DNA from: Haematobia irritans
Lineage: Eukaryota; Arthropoda; Insecta; Diptera; Muscidae
Reading direction: 5' to 3'
Length of the DNA stretch: 64,000 bases
Assembly: GCF_050003625.1 (NCBI RefSeq)
Contig: NC_134400.1
Coordinates: 225,720,085 to 225,784,084 of the forward strand
In this document: positions 23,756 through 34,646 of the stretch, piece by piece
Position numbering within the stretch: position 1 is the first letter of the stretch
How the letters are laid out: each line of letters begins with the position of its first letter
Program-made: the position numbers and the translations under genes
Notes under the pieces: model-generated
What the model saw: the letters and a program-made list of their open reading frames with translations, nothing else
Databases searched by the model: none
Told to the model about the DNA's origin: nothing

Positions 23756-24705
23756 CACCCTCATAAAAAATCGCTTCTGTAACATATACTCCCAAACATA
23801 TTTTGCTTCAAGCATATACATTTTTGGGTATTGCCCAAACTTTTATATGTTTGATCTCTTCCAATATATAATATGTTTGAAAGCATATTGGTCTAAACAA
23901 TATATGTTTGGGTAGTCTAAGTTCCAAACATTTTGTATTTTTGCATCCAAATTCAATAATGTTGTCTTCCAAAAAACAATATGTTATTTTGTGAACATAT
24001 AATATGTTTGGAAGCATTTTGCACCCAAAAATATTAAATGCTTAAAAAAATTCTCCCAAACAATATTGTGCTCAAAATCTTATTTATTTATTTATATATT
24101 TACAATCATAATGAATTATGAAAATAAACAGGTAATATAGGTGCTAACAACATAGGTTTTCGACCTGAATGCTCAAAATTTTGTTTCTGCCTAATTGTAT
24201 ATTCCCCGACATCTTTCTCACTTCCACGAGATTTTTTAGTTCTTACAAACATTGTAGAAGAAATTATTCAATTTTTTTTATTTTAATTTTACCTTTTGCC
24301 GGACGGGGATTCGAACAGCGGACCACACAGTTTGTAAGGATCAAAGAAGTAGCTGATCAATTGCCCAAGGAAAAATAAAATGTTAATTTTGTAATAACAA
24401 GCAACAACCACCAACTTAATTAAATATCGCTCCCTGTTAAATAGCGCTCCAAGCTACTAAACACATATATGTTTATAGGCTATTTCTAAATTAATATATG
24501 TTTGCATCCAAGCATATTATATTTACAAACATTTTATGTCCCAAACATAATATGTTCTAACATATTAACATATATGTCCCAAACATGTTATGCTAGTTTA
24601 TGAACATTATATGCTTGCACTCAAAAATATTGTGTTTAAAAATTTGTGTTCCAAACATATAATGTTTATAGCCAAACATATGAAAAACAGTCTTTTTCAT
24701 CCGTG
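23756..24705 (+). mobile_element. 950-bp TA-flanked TIR element (family alpha) inside the RT
   Basis: It starts CACCCTCATAAAAAATCGCT and ends AGTCTTTTTCATCCGTG, whose complement is CACGGATGAAAAAGACT, so the TIRs are imperfect. TA lies at both sides (23754-23755 and 24706-24707). The interior is rich in CCAAACATAT/ATATGTTTGG words, plus an antisense tRNA-like core at 24285-24370. There is no transposase. It is nearly identical to 43077-44053, from which it differs by an 18-bp deletion, a shorter T run and scattered bases, which suggests fairly recent movement. Tc1/mariner-type cross-mobilisation is inferred from the TA duplication. Confidence 0.9.
24285..24370 (-). repeat. tRNA-derived core inside the family alpha element
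   Basis: On the minus strand it reads GGGCAATTGATCAGCTACTT (A-box-like), then GTGGTCCGCTGTTCGAATCC with the B box GTTCGAATCCC, then CGTCCGGC and an A-rich tail. The T arm is recognisable. The anticodon arm does not form a canonical 5-bp stem, so this is a SINE-type tRNA relic and not a tRNA gene. Confidence 0.65.
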
Positions 24706-25790
24706 TATTTACTATATATTTGAACGACATCGCCAATCTTAAGTTAAATGGGAAATTAATTATGTATGCTGATGACATTTCGCTATTTTATCCTTACAAT
24801 CACACAGTTATACTAAAATCACAAATGGAAGAAGATTCTGAAAAAATCCAAGAATTCTTTAGGTTGAACAAACTTGTCCTTAATCAGAATAAAACTAAGG
24901 TAATTCGTTTCCGACCTCATTGCACCCTGAGTGATCAACCCTTTTACATCAATGTGGGAGACGTACAGATCTCTGAATGTAATTCCTTGAAATATCTGGG
25001 AATGCATTTTACATACAATTTAACATGGAATCTCCATATACAACATATAAAGGCGAAGGTGGCTTCTGCGATTGGTATTTTGCACAAATATAGACATAAA
25101 TTTGATGAAAAAACAAAGATGCTTCTCTATAATGCACTAATTCACAGCCATTTCAATTACTTGCCTATGATATACGGCTATAAACAAAATTCCTCGTTAA
25201 AATCACTTCAAAGAGTTCAAAACAAAGCACTGAAAATCGTAAATAATCTCCCTCGTGAGTTTTCTACTATAACATTATATGAGGAAGTTTGTAAAGGAAT
25301 CCTACCTATTTATGGATTATATAAAATGCAACTAATTACATTCATGTTTAAATCAGTTAACAATTTTGTACCAAGGTCTTTTGAATTTATTGTAAACCAA
25401 TCATTATTTAATATACGTCATAGATCAAATTTAAGAGTAAAACGATGTCGCCTTGAAATAACAAAACAGAGAATAGAGCACAATGGCTGTGCTGAATTCA
25501 ATCACCTACCTGAAGATTTAAAGAGTTTATCGAGTATATCACAATTCAAGCGCAATGCAAAGATACTACTGCTTAACAACACCAGAATGCTTCTTTTGTA
25601 ATTAATATTTTTGAATTAATATATTAAAATCCTAATTATCTGTAATTCGATCTCATTTTTTATAAAACTTTAGTATAACATTGTTTATTTGCCAACCCGC
25701 TCCTAACAATGCCCAAAGGGCGCTGTGGCTCAATATTATATTGTTTTATCTTCATAATGAATTGTTTTAATAAATACAAAAAAAAAATTA

Positions 25791-26279
25791 ATATCTTAGT
25801 TATTTGAAGAAAAGCAAAATCATTTTGATATGAAACTTGTATTACATACAGAGTATAACATTGTTATTCAGGACATTTTGTCATGGGAGTAAGGTGAATG
25901 GACTTTTAAATGAATGAAACTGTTGGAGTCAATGTCATCTTGCATTTAATAAACCCGAATCAATACTTCAATATAACAGAAATCCTCCATACAATTTTGG
26001 AAATGGTACAATTTATAATAAATAAATAAGCAGAGATTAGTTTCCTAATATCAAGTACGTACAACTTATATTTGAAAGCAATTGCGGTATTCGCGGCGGG
26101 TACATTGAATTGTTATTATCCAAAAATTGGTTACATATATTTTGATAATACAGTATAGAATGGAGAAAATGACTTCGGTCTACAATTAGATATAACCCTG
26201 ATAAATATAAACCGAATAATACGGAGGAGTCTTATCGAAACCGGCATGAGAGACTGACGTATTTTACATTTCGGTAGCG
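25791..26279. other. gene-free AT-rich stretch between two LINEs
   Basis: Nothing recognised. Confidence 0.5.
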
Positions 26280-27609
26280 AGCCTAAACTTCGAGCGTTCA
26301 ACTCGTTTTTCAATTGTTAATCAAGTTAAATACTTTTCGCAACAAGTGGTTAAAAAGTCATCTTATTCTGAGAAAAACGCCTTTCAAATAACATGAGTGA
26401 GCTTTATGCTCCAAACTCATGTTCATTAAACAATTCTAGTGAAAAAAAAAAACAATAAATAGAAAAAGAAAAACTAACAACAACAATATGGAGACAAACT
26501 CCAGTAAACAATTGAGGAGAAATTAATATTAGACAATGAGAAAGAATTTCGCTGCGACGAAACACTCTTGTCAAAATTTAAAGAACACGTGCAAAAAAGT
26601 GTAAACAAACATCAATCATCAATGGAAACAACAAACATGAATGAATCTCAAAATAATCATATGGATTCTCCGAGCACCTCGGCTGCTGCTTCTGCAGCAA
26701 ATGGTACCGAACAACACCCCCAATCCGTGAGAGAGAATACTCAAAACAAAAAGGGAAAGAGACCACCCATTCATATCTTCGATATCGATTCAAATGAATT
26801 GATTTCATTTCTTAAAAATGGTTTGAACATAAATGATTTCCAGATAAAAGAATTTAATACAATGAATAAAAAAAATTGTTCTCTTTTTGAATTAAATAGA
26901 AAAATTTATTCGTGTTAAAACGTATTTAGAGAATACAAATACAAAATTTTTACCTTTACACCAAAATGCATCAAATCAGAAACTCTCTTAATTAAAGGGC
27001 TTGCTGCCAATAATAATCGCGAAGAAATATTTGAAGAACTTTGCAAACAGAAAAAAGACAATATCGAATTTTTGAAAGTCAGACGCTACTATACAAACAA
27101 ATCAAAGAAAGAAGATTATGACCTACCAATTTTTTTAGTCCAAGTGACAGCTGATAGCGATATGACTGAAATAAAATCAATAAAAGGTTTGCTTCATCGT
27201 CGAATATAATGGGAACCTTTGAGAAAGCCTGAGATACATCAGTGTAGAAAATGCCAAGGATTTTTCCACAGTGCATCGAACTGCTACCTACAAAGAAGAT
27301 GCGTGAAATGCAATGAAGAGCACGAAGTAGGAAAATGCAAAAGCCAAAACGTTCCTCAAACTGAGAGAAACAAGCCATTTTGTGTATTCTATAAAAAATA
27401 TGGCCATCCTGCTTCCTATAGGGGCTGGTCATCCTGCTTCCTATAGACTTACAAAAGAAATTTAGAGAGAGGAAACAACTCATTAATCAAAAAAAGAATT
27501 CAAATACACAAAAATCCTAATATCAGTTTTGCTAATATTATTCGATCGACCTCAAATAATCCAGCCATAATCAATGAAAATGTTAATAGCTTTAGCAATG
27601 ATATAAATA

Positions 27610-28542
27610 AAGGGTGATTCTTTTGAGGTTAGGATTTTCATGCATTAGTATTTGACAGATCACGTGGGATTTCAGACATGGTGTCAAAGAGAAAGATGCT
27701 CAGTATGCTTTGACATTTCATCATGAATAGACTTACTAACGAGCCACAACGTCGAATTTTCAGTGAATGGGCCCTAGAAAAGTTGGCAGAAAATCCGCTT
27801 TTTTATCGACAAATTTTGTTCAGCGATGAGGCTCATTTCTGGTTGAATGGCTACGTAAATAAGCAAAATTGCCGCATTTGGAGTGAAGAGCAACCAGAAG
27901 CCGTTCAAGAACTGCCCATGCATCCCGAAAAATGCACTGTTTGGTGTGGTTTGTACGCTGGTGGAATCATTGGACCGTATTTTTTCAAAGATGCTGTTGG
28001 ACGCAACGTTACGGTGAATGGCGATCGCTATCGTTTGATGCTAACAAACTTTTTGTTGCCAAAAATGGAAGAACTGAACTTGGTTGACATGTGGTTTCAA
28101 CAAGATGGCGCTACATGCCACACAGCTCGCGATTCTATGGCCATTTTGAGGGAAAACTTCGGAGAACAATTCATCTCAAGAAATGGACCGGTAAGTTGGC
28201 CACCAAGATCATGCGATTTGACGCCTTTAGACTATTTTTTGTGGGGCTACGTCAAGTCTAAAGTCTACAGAAATAAGCCAGCAACTATTCCAGCTTTGGA
28301 AGACAACATTTCCGAAGAAATTTGGGCTATTCCGGCCGAAATGCTCGAAAAAGTTGCCCAAAATTGGACTTTCCAAATGGACCACCTAAGACGCAGCCGC
28401 GGTCAACATTTAAATGAAATTATCTTCAAAAAGTAAATGTCATGGACCAATCTAACGTTTCAAATAAAGAACCGATGAGATTTTGCAAATTTTATGCGTT
28501 TTTTTTAAAAAAAAGTTATCAAGCTCTTAACAAATCACCCTT
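27610..28542 (+). mobile_element. mariner (DD41D, rosa-type), internally deleted, 933 bp
   Basis: The ends are AAGGGTGATT and AATCACCCTT, a perfect 10-bp inverted repeat, with TA at 27608-27609 and 28543-28544. It sits inside LINE ORF1. The element keeps an uninterrupted frame for the transposase catalytic domain but lacks the DNA-binding region. At 933 bp it is clearly shorter than the about 1.3 kb typical of the group, consistent with one internal deletion just after the start of the gene. Confidence 0.9.
27723..28436 (+). pseudogene. mariner transposase lacking the DNA-binding domain
   Basis: The 237-codon frame starts ATG MNRLTNE, then goes directly to PQRRIFSEWALEKLAENPLF, which in full-length mariners lies just before the catalytic core. 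About 110 residues with the two helix-turn-helix motifs are therefore missing. The catalytic triad is visible: the aspartate in LFSDEAHFWLNG, the one in WFQQDGATCHTA, and the one in SCDLTPLDYFLWG. There are 41 residues between the last two, hence DD41D. The frame is open to a natural TAA. A protein made from it could not bind TIRs, but it might interfere with an active enzyme through dimerisation (inference). Confidence 0.88.
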
Positions 28543-28699
28543 TATTTCTCTTATTGAAAATCTTAAACATTCTATTGATAATTTAGCCAACCAAATTACA
28601 AATTTTCAAAGACAACTTAATATACAAACAGCTAGAATTGATACACTGTTTTCTTTCCTTGACGTGTAATGATTCAACATACTGATACAAATAGCCAAA

Positions 28700-31394
28700 T
28701 ACTAAAAAGAATATTATTGAAATAAATGTAAATTCCTTGATTACTTTAAGCAAACGCTACGATTTGATTAAGTTTCTCAAGAAAAATAATCCTGATATAA
28801 CAATTATAAATGAAACAAAACTGAATGAAAGACACAAAATATATTTTGATAATTATAATATTGTAAGAAAAGACAGACATAATTCTAGAGGAGGAGGTAC
28901 AGCACTACTAATAAGAAAGCCATTAAGTTACAAAATTTATCAAAACTCAACTATAGATAATTTTAAATATTTGGAGACATGTATTGTCAAATTGAAAGTC
29001 AAAAATTATACATAATTTGTGTATATAACCCTTCTGGTAATAATAATGAAAACTTTAGAAACGAAATGCAATTACTTTTTGAGTCACCGTAGTAACTTAT
29101 ACATTTTAGCTGGGGACCTAAAAGCCAAACATCAGAGTTGGGGTAATTCGAACAACAACCCAAAGGGAGTCATATTGAAGGACTGGTTAAGTGATAATGA
29201 GATTAGATTTCGATGCGAACTTTACGCGTCGATTTCTCCATCATATCCTAGGTGCGGATCCTTTCTTGATGTTTGTATAGCAGACCAGAGGATACATATC
29301 CAAAGAATGGTGAATAGCGTAAATTGTCTTGCTACGCTAGACTACGACAGCGACCACGACGCAATACTAAAATAGCTTCTAACGAGTCAGATGAATCAAA
29401 TACAAACTAACAAACTGGACCAAATTTAGGTTTTCAATAGACAGGATTCTTCTGACTGATACCAAAATTGTGAACAAAAGAAACCTCTCGAACATAGAAA
29501 TAGATGCTCACTTAGAACGACTAAATGCCATTGTAACGGATGCAATCACCAAACATGTTCCAAGATCCAAATCCAAGGATAGTATACATAAGTATCTGAA
29601 CCCCATTATTAGGAAATTACACAAAGAGAAAAGCTCGATACTGACCACAATTAAGAAACACAATAGACTAGAAAATGAGATTACGCCACATGAATTACAG
29701 TTTCTCAAAAACAAATTAAAACTTGTCAAGAAACTTCTTCTTGACAATTTTACTATATCTGCAAATAAATATTTTCAGGAAAAGCTAAAAAGTGTCTAGT
29801 CAAGGGACCAATCTCAAATTTTCAAAGAATCGAAGAAACAATTCCGACAACTCAACAACTTCCAATTGAAGTCTATTGAAATTGACTATTCGTATTTGCA
29901 TCTTTTAGATAGGGCGGGTGTTGATCCCCTCAATCAACAACTGGACACGACTTCTAATAAATATGTCATAGGCAACAAAATCCAAATATTAGACATTGTA
30001 GGTTTATACATAGAATAGATTCACTATGCCAAGGCATTAGATCATAGTAACATTGTTCATAAAGACGCAATTCTCATTTTTTGGAAGCAAAGTATGCATA
30101 TAAAAGCAATAACAACAGCCTTACCCTATTTACCGACAGTAAAAGGTCAAATGAACTCGACACAGATGCAGCAGGTGATTATTTCATAACACAATATGAA
30201 ATAATTTATATATTCTCGAAGCTGAGAGGAAAACTATCATCTGGAATAGACAACATACCAAATATTGTTCTTAAGAACCTACCACGATCCCTTATATTGG
30301 AATATTGCACCCTATTTAATAACATGATTAACAATTGTTACTTCCCAACCATGTGGAAACTAGCTAAAGTAATAACATTACCAAAGAAGAACAAAGATAC
30401 TTGTAGCCCAAAACACTTTAGCCCCATTAGTTTATTGCCAAATATTAGTAAAATTTTTGAAATTTGTGTCAACAAATCCATTACCAAATTCTGTGAGAGA
30501 AACGATATAGTCACAGAGAAACAATTCGAATTCAAGCATAACCACTCAACATACCATTAATCTGCAGACCTCAGATATCACGACGATAGAGTAGGGGATA
30601 TTAACTCAAATCTTCAAGAGAAATTCGATGCAATCGAGAAATATGCAACGGACTGGAATATGCGAATCAATGTCGACAAATGTGAGGCCATTCTTTTTAG
30701 GCCCCCAGTTAATAATATTAGAAAAAATGGAGAAACTTCTTAATTTATTCATCGCTTCAAAACAAGGTCATACCTAACAAAAATGTAGTTAAACATCTAG
30801 GCGTATATTTAGATAAATTCCTATATTTTGACGATCATGTAAACACACAATTATTAAAGGCCAGAAATGCATTTTTCATGTATAAATCACTATTCTATTC
30901 CAAGCATATTGAACCCAAATTAAAAATTGGATTGTACCAATCTTTAGTGCGACCAATTCTAACATACAGCTGCTCCACATGGTTTAATATGTCTCCATCT
31001 TACATGGAGAAACTTAGAAAGTTTGAACGAAAATGTCTAAGAGCTTGTACTAGTCTTTACAGATCCTCGACAAGTGATTTCACAAAATATATTCGAAACA
31101 AACTGGTGTATGACTCCTCCGAGATTATACGAATTGATAATTTGATAATAAAATTAATAAGAAACCATATTGTAAAAAGTATGAATTGTAATACAAATAA
31201 CTTAATAATGACACCTTACTATGTAAATGAAGAATATATATATACAAAACCTTGATAACAGGGTATGTGTCACCTGAGGCATATATTTATCTTGATAGTA
31301 AAGGATTTATACAGCACCCGAATGGTATTCCCATCTTCTACCACCTTTATAGAAGAACAAATAAAAAGGCAGTCGATTGCAACCTAATTTCTAA
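28700..31394 (+). pseudogene. LINE ORF2 (endonuclease plus RT), frameshifted and deleted
   Basis: The endonuclease part begins with VNSLITLSKRYDLIKFLKKN and NPDITIINETKLNERHKIYF (catalytic E), followed by RGGGTALLIRKPL. After a frameshift near 29015 come GDLKAKHQSWGNSNNNPKG, GSFLDVCIAD and DYDSDHDAI, the D/N and SDH catalytic blocks. A linker and the RT fingers follow (FSKLRGKLSSGIDNIPN, KHFSPISLLPNISKIFEICV, EKQFEFKHNHST). Near 30560 a deletion removes the segment with the first RT aspartate. The frame restarts with YHDD where YADD is expected, then NMRINVDKCEAILFRPP. The C-terminal part (30878-31394) is frameshifted. It cannot encode an active RT. Confidence 0.82.
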
Positions 31395-31811
31395 TAACGA
31401 TGGTAGATTCGCATGGGCAAATAGTAATCGGTTTCTCTTATTCTTAGCACTTACGAACGGTTTCTTTCTTGCAATTCGTCCATGTAATCCTGATCTGTGG
31501 AGAACTATTCTGATGGTTTCTGCATGGCAATTCACTTGGAGATGTTTGGCCACCAAATCTCGAATATTTGTAGCACTTAGTTTGGGGTTAGATCGACATT
31601 TATTTACTATCCATCGTTCATCTCTGTCAGAAAACAGTTTTTTTGAACTGTATCTCGGCTTATCAATGATCCGATTTTCATCGGTATACCTTTTAATTAT
31701 ATTTTTAATGGTTCCACGAGGGACTTGAACCGTTTCGCCTTTGACTTACGCCGTTTTTAAAATGATTTATTATTAAATTTCGCATCTCAAACGAAGTGTG
31801 AGGTCCCATTT
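31395..31811 (-). pseudogene. Tc1-type transposase N-terminal half, frameshifted
   Basis: The minus-strand ATG is at 31811. The frame reads MGPHTSFEMRNLIINHFKNG, the start of the first helix-turn-helix of Tc1-like transposases. After frameshifts and stops the sequence continues to LVAKHLQVNCHAETIRIVLH and RSGLHGRIARKKPFVSAKNK, the second DNA-binding motif and linker. The catalytic DDE domain is absent. The plus-strand frame over the same bases (31252-31728) is only the LINE C-terminus running into antisense Tc1. Confidence 0.8.
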
Positions 31812-32173
31812 TGCGATTGTTTTATCTTTTTTTTAAGAAAATTTTAATCGACCACTTTGTTGCGTGTTTGCACTTTTAATATTCTAAGAACATTGTAATG
31901 TAACAGGTAAAAGCAAATGTGATGAAATGCTGGAAGAAAACCGTTATATTTTTGACATTTCTTTTGGTAGGCCATTTTCACTGTGGCGTGATATTTCTGA
32001 CATTTCTCTTAAATGTCTGATTCCAATAATTTATAGCTGAAACCTGAACTAACCAAACCAAATATTGTTATTAATTAGATTTACCTAAGAGAAAACTAAC
32101 ATTTGAATCTCTGATTGGCCAAATATGAGATAAAATTTCAAAATATTTACATTTACTCTGGTGGGCCACTGTG
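31395..32173 (-). mobile_element. Tc1-like element relic with IR/DR-type end
   Basis: The transposase 5' half lies at 31395-31811 on the minus strand. Upstream of its ATG are two direct copies of a TIR-like sequence, inner at about 31966-31988 (GGTAGGCCATTTTCACTGTGG) and outer ending at 32173 (GGTGGGCCACTGTG), about 185 bp apart, as in IR/DR-type Tc1 elements. The 3' half of the element is missing. The junction with the LINE is near 31395. Confidence 0.65.
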
Positions 32174-33420
32174 ACATTATCATAATAACCATGTCAGCAT
32201 GTTCCTTCTAATATGTAGATGCGCCTACATTTCCAATAAATCAGCAGCCTGTAAGCTAAATTATTTTTTCTGAAAGAAAACAGAATAATTCGAATGTAAC
32301 TTTTCTCAATTAAAAGTTAATTTTGTTAAACAGTACCTGCATAGGATATCAAGTTCAATTCTTAGTTTCAGGTTGCAGATTTATAATCTTTTGCAGTTGT
32401 AGTCTTTTAGCATAAAACCGTGTATTAAGGAGCTTGGTAATTTAATTTTAGTAACAATTTCTTTCCAAAATTTCTACACATTGAAATCGTCTATTAAAAT
32501 TTGAACCAATCAAAGACAAAAATAATGGGAAAGCAATGTAATATTTGGTATTATATTGATGATACTTTGCAAATTCTGGAAATAGAAAAAAATATAAATG
32601 GAAAATATACATTTTTATTATTTTCGGATATTTTTCATATTTTTAAATCCAAAAGAAAGAACTTTTTTACCATTACATAATTCAGCTCATTAGTTTATAT
32701 ATCAGATATACTGCTCTCTACTTGGGTTCAAACTGAAAAAGGCAGGTAAAAAAAAATGCAATTTAATGCCAACGCCACTTCCCAACTTCAAGGTGAATCT
32801 TCCAACAAACCCATACCGCTCTTGGTTTTAAGAAAACTAGGAGTGAAAAAAGTTTATAATTTTAAAAGATCAATACGATACTTTTTTATTGCAAACATAT
32901 TCTTATATATTTGATAAAATGATGGAGTTGATGGGATTGATTGGTCAATTTCACGAAATAAAATTGGTCACTAAAAGAAATGAATAAAAAATATATTATT
33001 TTAGTCCGTTTAATGTAAACAGTCTTCAATGGAAAACGGTATTCACATTTCACAATATCTTACCTTCAATAAACGTAGATTGTTTTCCATTTTTACAATA
33101 CCACAAAACACAAACACAGGTAATTTCAAATGCGTTCTCTCATATATTTTTTCAAACCTTTACCACGTGGCCATTTATTGTTGCACACTTTATTTATTTC
33201 AACCCATTGCTATGATTTGTTGTTGCATTTAAAATATTGATGCACACATTTTTAATGCAGCAGACAGAATGTCGCCAATCATGTTTTTCAATTTACGCGA
33301 AAAAAACAAAAACTCAACCGTTCGTTACGAGTTGCTTCCACAGACTGATCTCTCCATCATACATTGTTGAATAAATATCCATTCTCTTGTTCTCTTTTCG
33401 CTCTTTCCATTGCTCAAAAT
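32174..33420. other. gene-free AT-rich stretch
   Basis: Nothing recognised beyond short chance frames. Confidence 0.5.
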
Positions 33421-33699
33421 TATTCAAATTCAATCACAAATGTGATTGGATCAATCACATGTGTAATTGGAAACGGAAAATTTTTTGTAATTGAAAATTA
33501 TTTCCAAATTGATTAACAAATTCATTCAATCAATTAATATTTTAATTGGAAACGTAACATATATCAATCATTTTCTTAATTGGTTTTTATTAGGATTTGA
33601 TTAAATAATTAATTAAATCAATTAACATATTAATTGAATCCGTTTCCAAATTCAATTAAGTGTTTAAGTGAAAAAATTTTCGTGATAATTTTTTGTGTG
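33421..33699. mobile_element. AATTGA-palindrome MITE, left end lost
   Basis: The interior repeats CAATTAA/TTAATTG and the right end reads AATTTTTTGTGTG followed by TA, like the element at 3281-3543. The matching left terminus is not visible. Confidence 0.6.
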
Positions 33700-33719
33700 T
33701 ATATGGAAAAATTTTTGCA

Positions 33720-34105
33720 AAATTGTTAGAAGGAATGTACTAACATCACGTACCAAATTTCAACCGGATCGGAAATTGAAAATGAAATTTGCTATTCCAA
33801 TAGGCTCCGTAAGTCAAATCTGGGGTTTATATAGGAGTTATATAAACATGGACTGATAAGGACTAATAATTATTAAAAGAAATATACTACACGTATATAT
33901 ATACGTACCAAATTTCAACCAGATCGGATAAGATTTGCCCTTGCAGGAGGCTCTGTAAAATAAATCTGGGGGCTATACATAATTATGGACAGATATGGAC
34001 CAATTTGTTCGTTTTTCTTAGCGAGGCGTTACACCCAAAAAAGGTCCGATACGGCCCATTTGCAAATCCATCCGACCTACATCAATAACAACTACTTCAC
34101 CTAAG
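33720..34105 (+). repeat. degenerate family 1 tandem units
   Basis: About two diverged 153-bp-type units are present (TACCAAATTTCAACCGGATC, AGGCTCCGTAAGTCAAATC, GACAGATATGGACCAATTTG). The start of the unique tail follows (GGCCCATTTGCAAATCCATC, CGACCTACATCAATAACAAC). Head and hairpin are missing. Confidence 0.7.
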
Positions 34106-34180
34106 AATTTCACCACTACCCACTTTCTTCCCAGTGTATGAAAAACTAAACCGGTGTACTGTTCCAAAATTCTTTAACTA

Positions 34181-34644
34181 CACGGACGAAAAAGACTGTT
34201 TTCCATATGTATGGGTGTACAAATTATATGTTTGGAACTCATATTTTAATGTTCATAAACTAGCATAACATGTTTGGGACATATATGTTAATATGTTAGA
34301 ACATATTATGTTTGGGAAATAAAATGTTTCTAAATATAATATGCTTAAATGCAAATATATATTAATTTACAAATAGCCTATAAACATATATGTGTTTAGA
34401 AAAAGAGACCTAGAGAGTATGCTGGAAGTAAAATAATGGATGTAACAAATTGACGCCTTAAAAATATATCCACACAAAGAAAATTTCATTAAATTTTTTT
34501 TCTACCAATGTATGCCTTAAGGTAAAACATAAAATGTTTGAACAATATAAACAATATTTTGTTTGGACCAATCCTGAAAATATATATGCTTGAAGCAAAA
34601 GGTGTTTGGGGTATATGTTGCAGAAGCGATTTTTTTTGAGGGTG
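34181..34644 (-). mobile_element. 464-bp deletion derivative of family alpha
   Basis: It is in reverse orientation: it starts CACGGACGAAAAAGACTGTT and ends CGATTTTTTTTGAGGGTG, with TA at 34179-34180 and 34645-34646. It matches the outer parts of the 950-bp elements but lacks the middle with the tRNA-like core. Confidence 0.88.
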
Positions 34645-34646
34645 TA

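Larger units (their letters stand above)
22901..25601 (+). pseudogene. LINE reverse transcriptase, truncated and split in two
   Basis: The first part (22901-23755) has the RT core in order: NKSPGHDAITTKIMLKGKD, then NQFRPISVLPLIDKVFEKIM, the finger motif LQFGFKKSIGTGDAV, the first catalytic aspartate in GGDLSKAFDLVEHDIL, and HGVPQGSVLGP. The second part (24708-25601) resumes with the catalytic MYADDISLFY box, then the thumb (KLVLNQNKTKVIRF, NSLKYLGMHF) and a C-terminal region, ending at TAA. There is no stop codon in either half. The only interruption is the 952-bp addition between them, which ends and resumes exactly on codon boundaries. The N-terminal endonuclease is absent. Function would have been target-primed reverse transcription of LINE RNA. 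The copy is now dead through 5' truncation and the insertion. Confidence 0.88.
22862..25790 (+). mobile_element. 5'-truncated LINE (CR1/jockey group) split by a TA element
   Basis: The element has only the reverse transcriptase part of ORF2 and a 3' untranslated region that ends in AATAAATACAAAAAAAAA at about 25773-25790. ORF1 and the endonuclease domain are missing, as expected for a truncated LINE insertion. The RT is interrupted at 23756-24705. The left boundary is placed by eye where the frame opens. I saw no target duplication. Confidence 0.75.
26488..28669 (+). pseudogene. LINE ORF1 (gag-like, CCHC zinc knuckles), interrupted
   Basis: The ATG at 26488 is followed within 30 bases by a frameshift into a Ser/Thr/Asn-rich N-terminal region. 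After PPIHIFDIDSNELISFLKNG comes another frameshift near 26915. The segment around 27180-27440 holds two knuckles: CRKCQGFFHSASNC (C-x2-C-x4-H-x4-C) and CVKCNEEHEVGKC (C-x2-C-x3-H-x4-C). A third is degenerate (CVFYKKYGH, second cysteine replaced by tyrosine). This arrangement is typical of jockey-type ORF1 proteins, which bind LINE RNA. The mariner interrupts the C-terminal part, which resumes at 28545 with ENLKHSIDNLANQITNFQRQ, a coiled-coil-like stretch, and ends at TAA 28669. Confidence 0.8.
26280..31394 (+). mobile_element. jockey-group LINE relic with ORF1 and ORF2
   Basis: It contains a gag-like ORF1 with zinc knuckles, then an apurinic-type endonuclease and a reverse transcriptase, the order of jockey-group LINEs. 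It is interrupted by a mariner at 27610-28542, damaged by several frameshifts and stops, lacks a middle part of the RT, and stops where the Tc1 relic begins. The 5' boundary is approximate. Confidence 0.8.

Noticed and set aside
28442..28669. 75-codon frame as an independent small gene
   Set aside because: It is mariner 3' sequence read into the end of LINE ORF1.
22862..31394. functional reverse transcriptase system or domesticated RT
   Set aside because: The first copy is 5'-truncated and split, and the second lacks a catalytic segment and has many frameshifts. Both are LINE relics.
31252..31728. 158-codon plus-strand frame as a single protein
   Set aside because: Its first part is the LINE ORF2 C-terminus and the rest is antisense to a Tc1 transposase relic.
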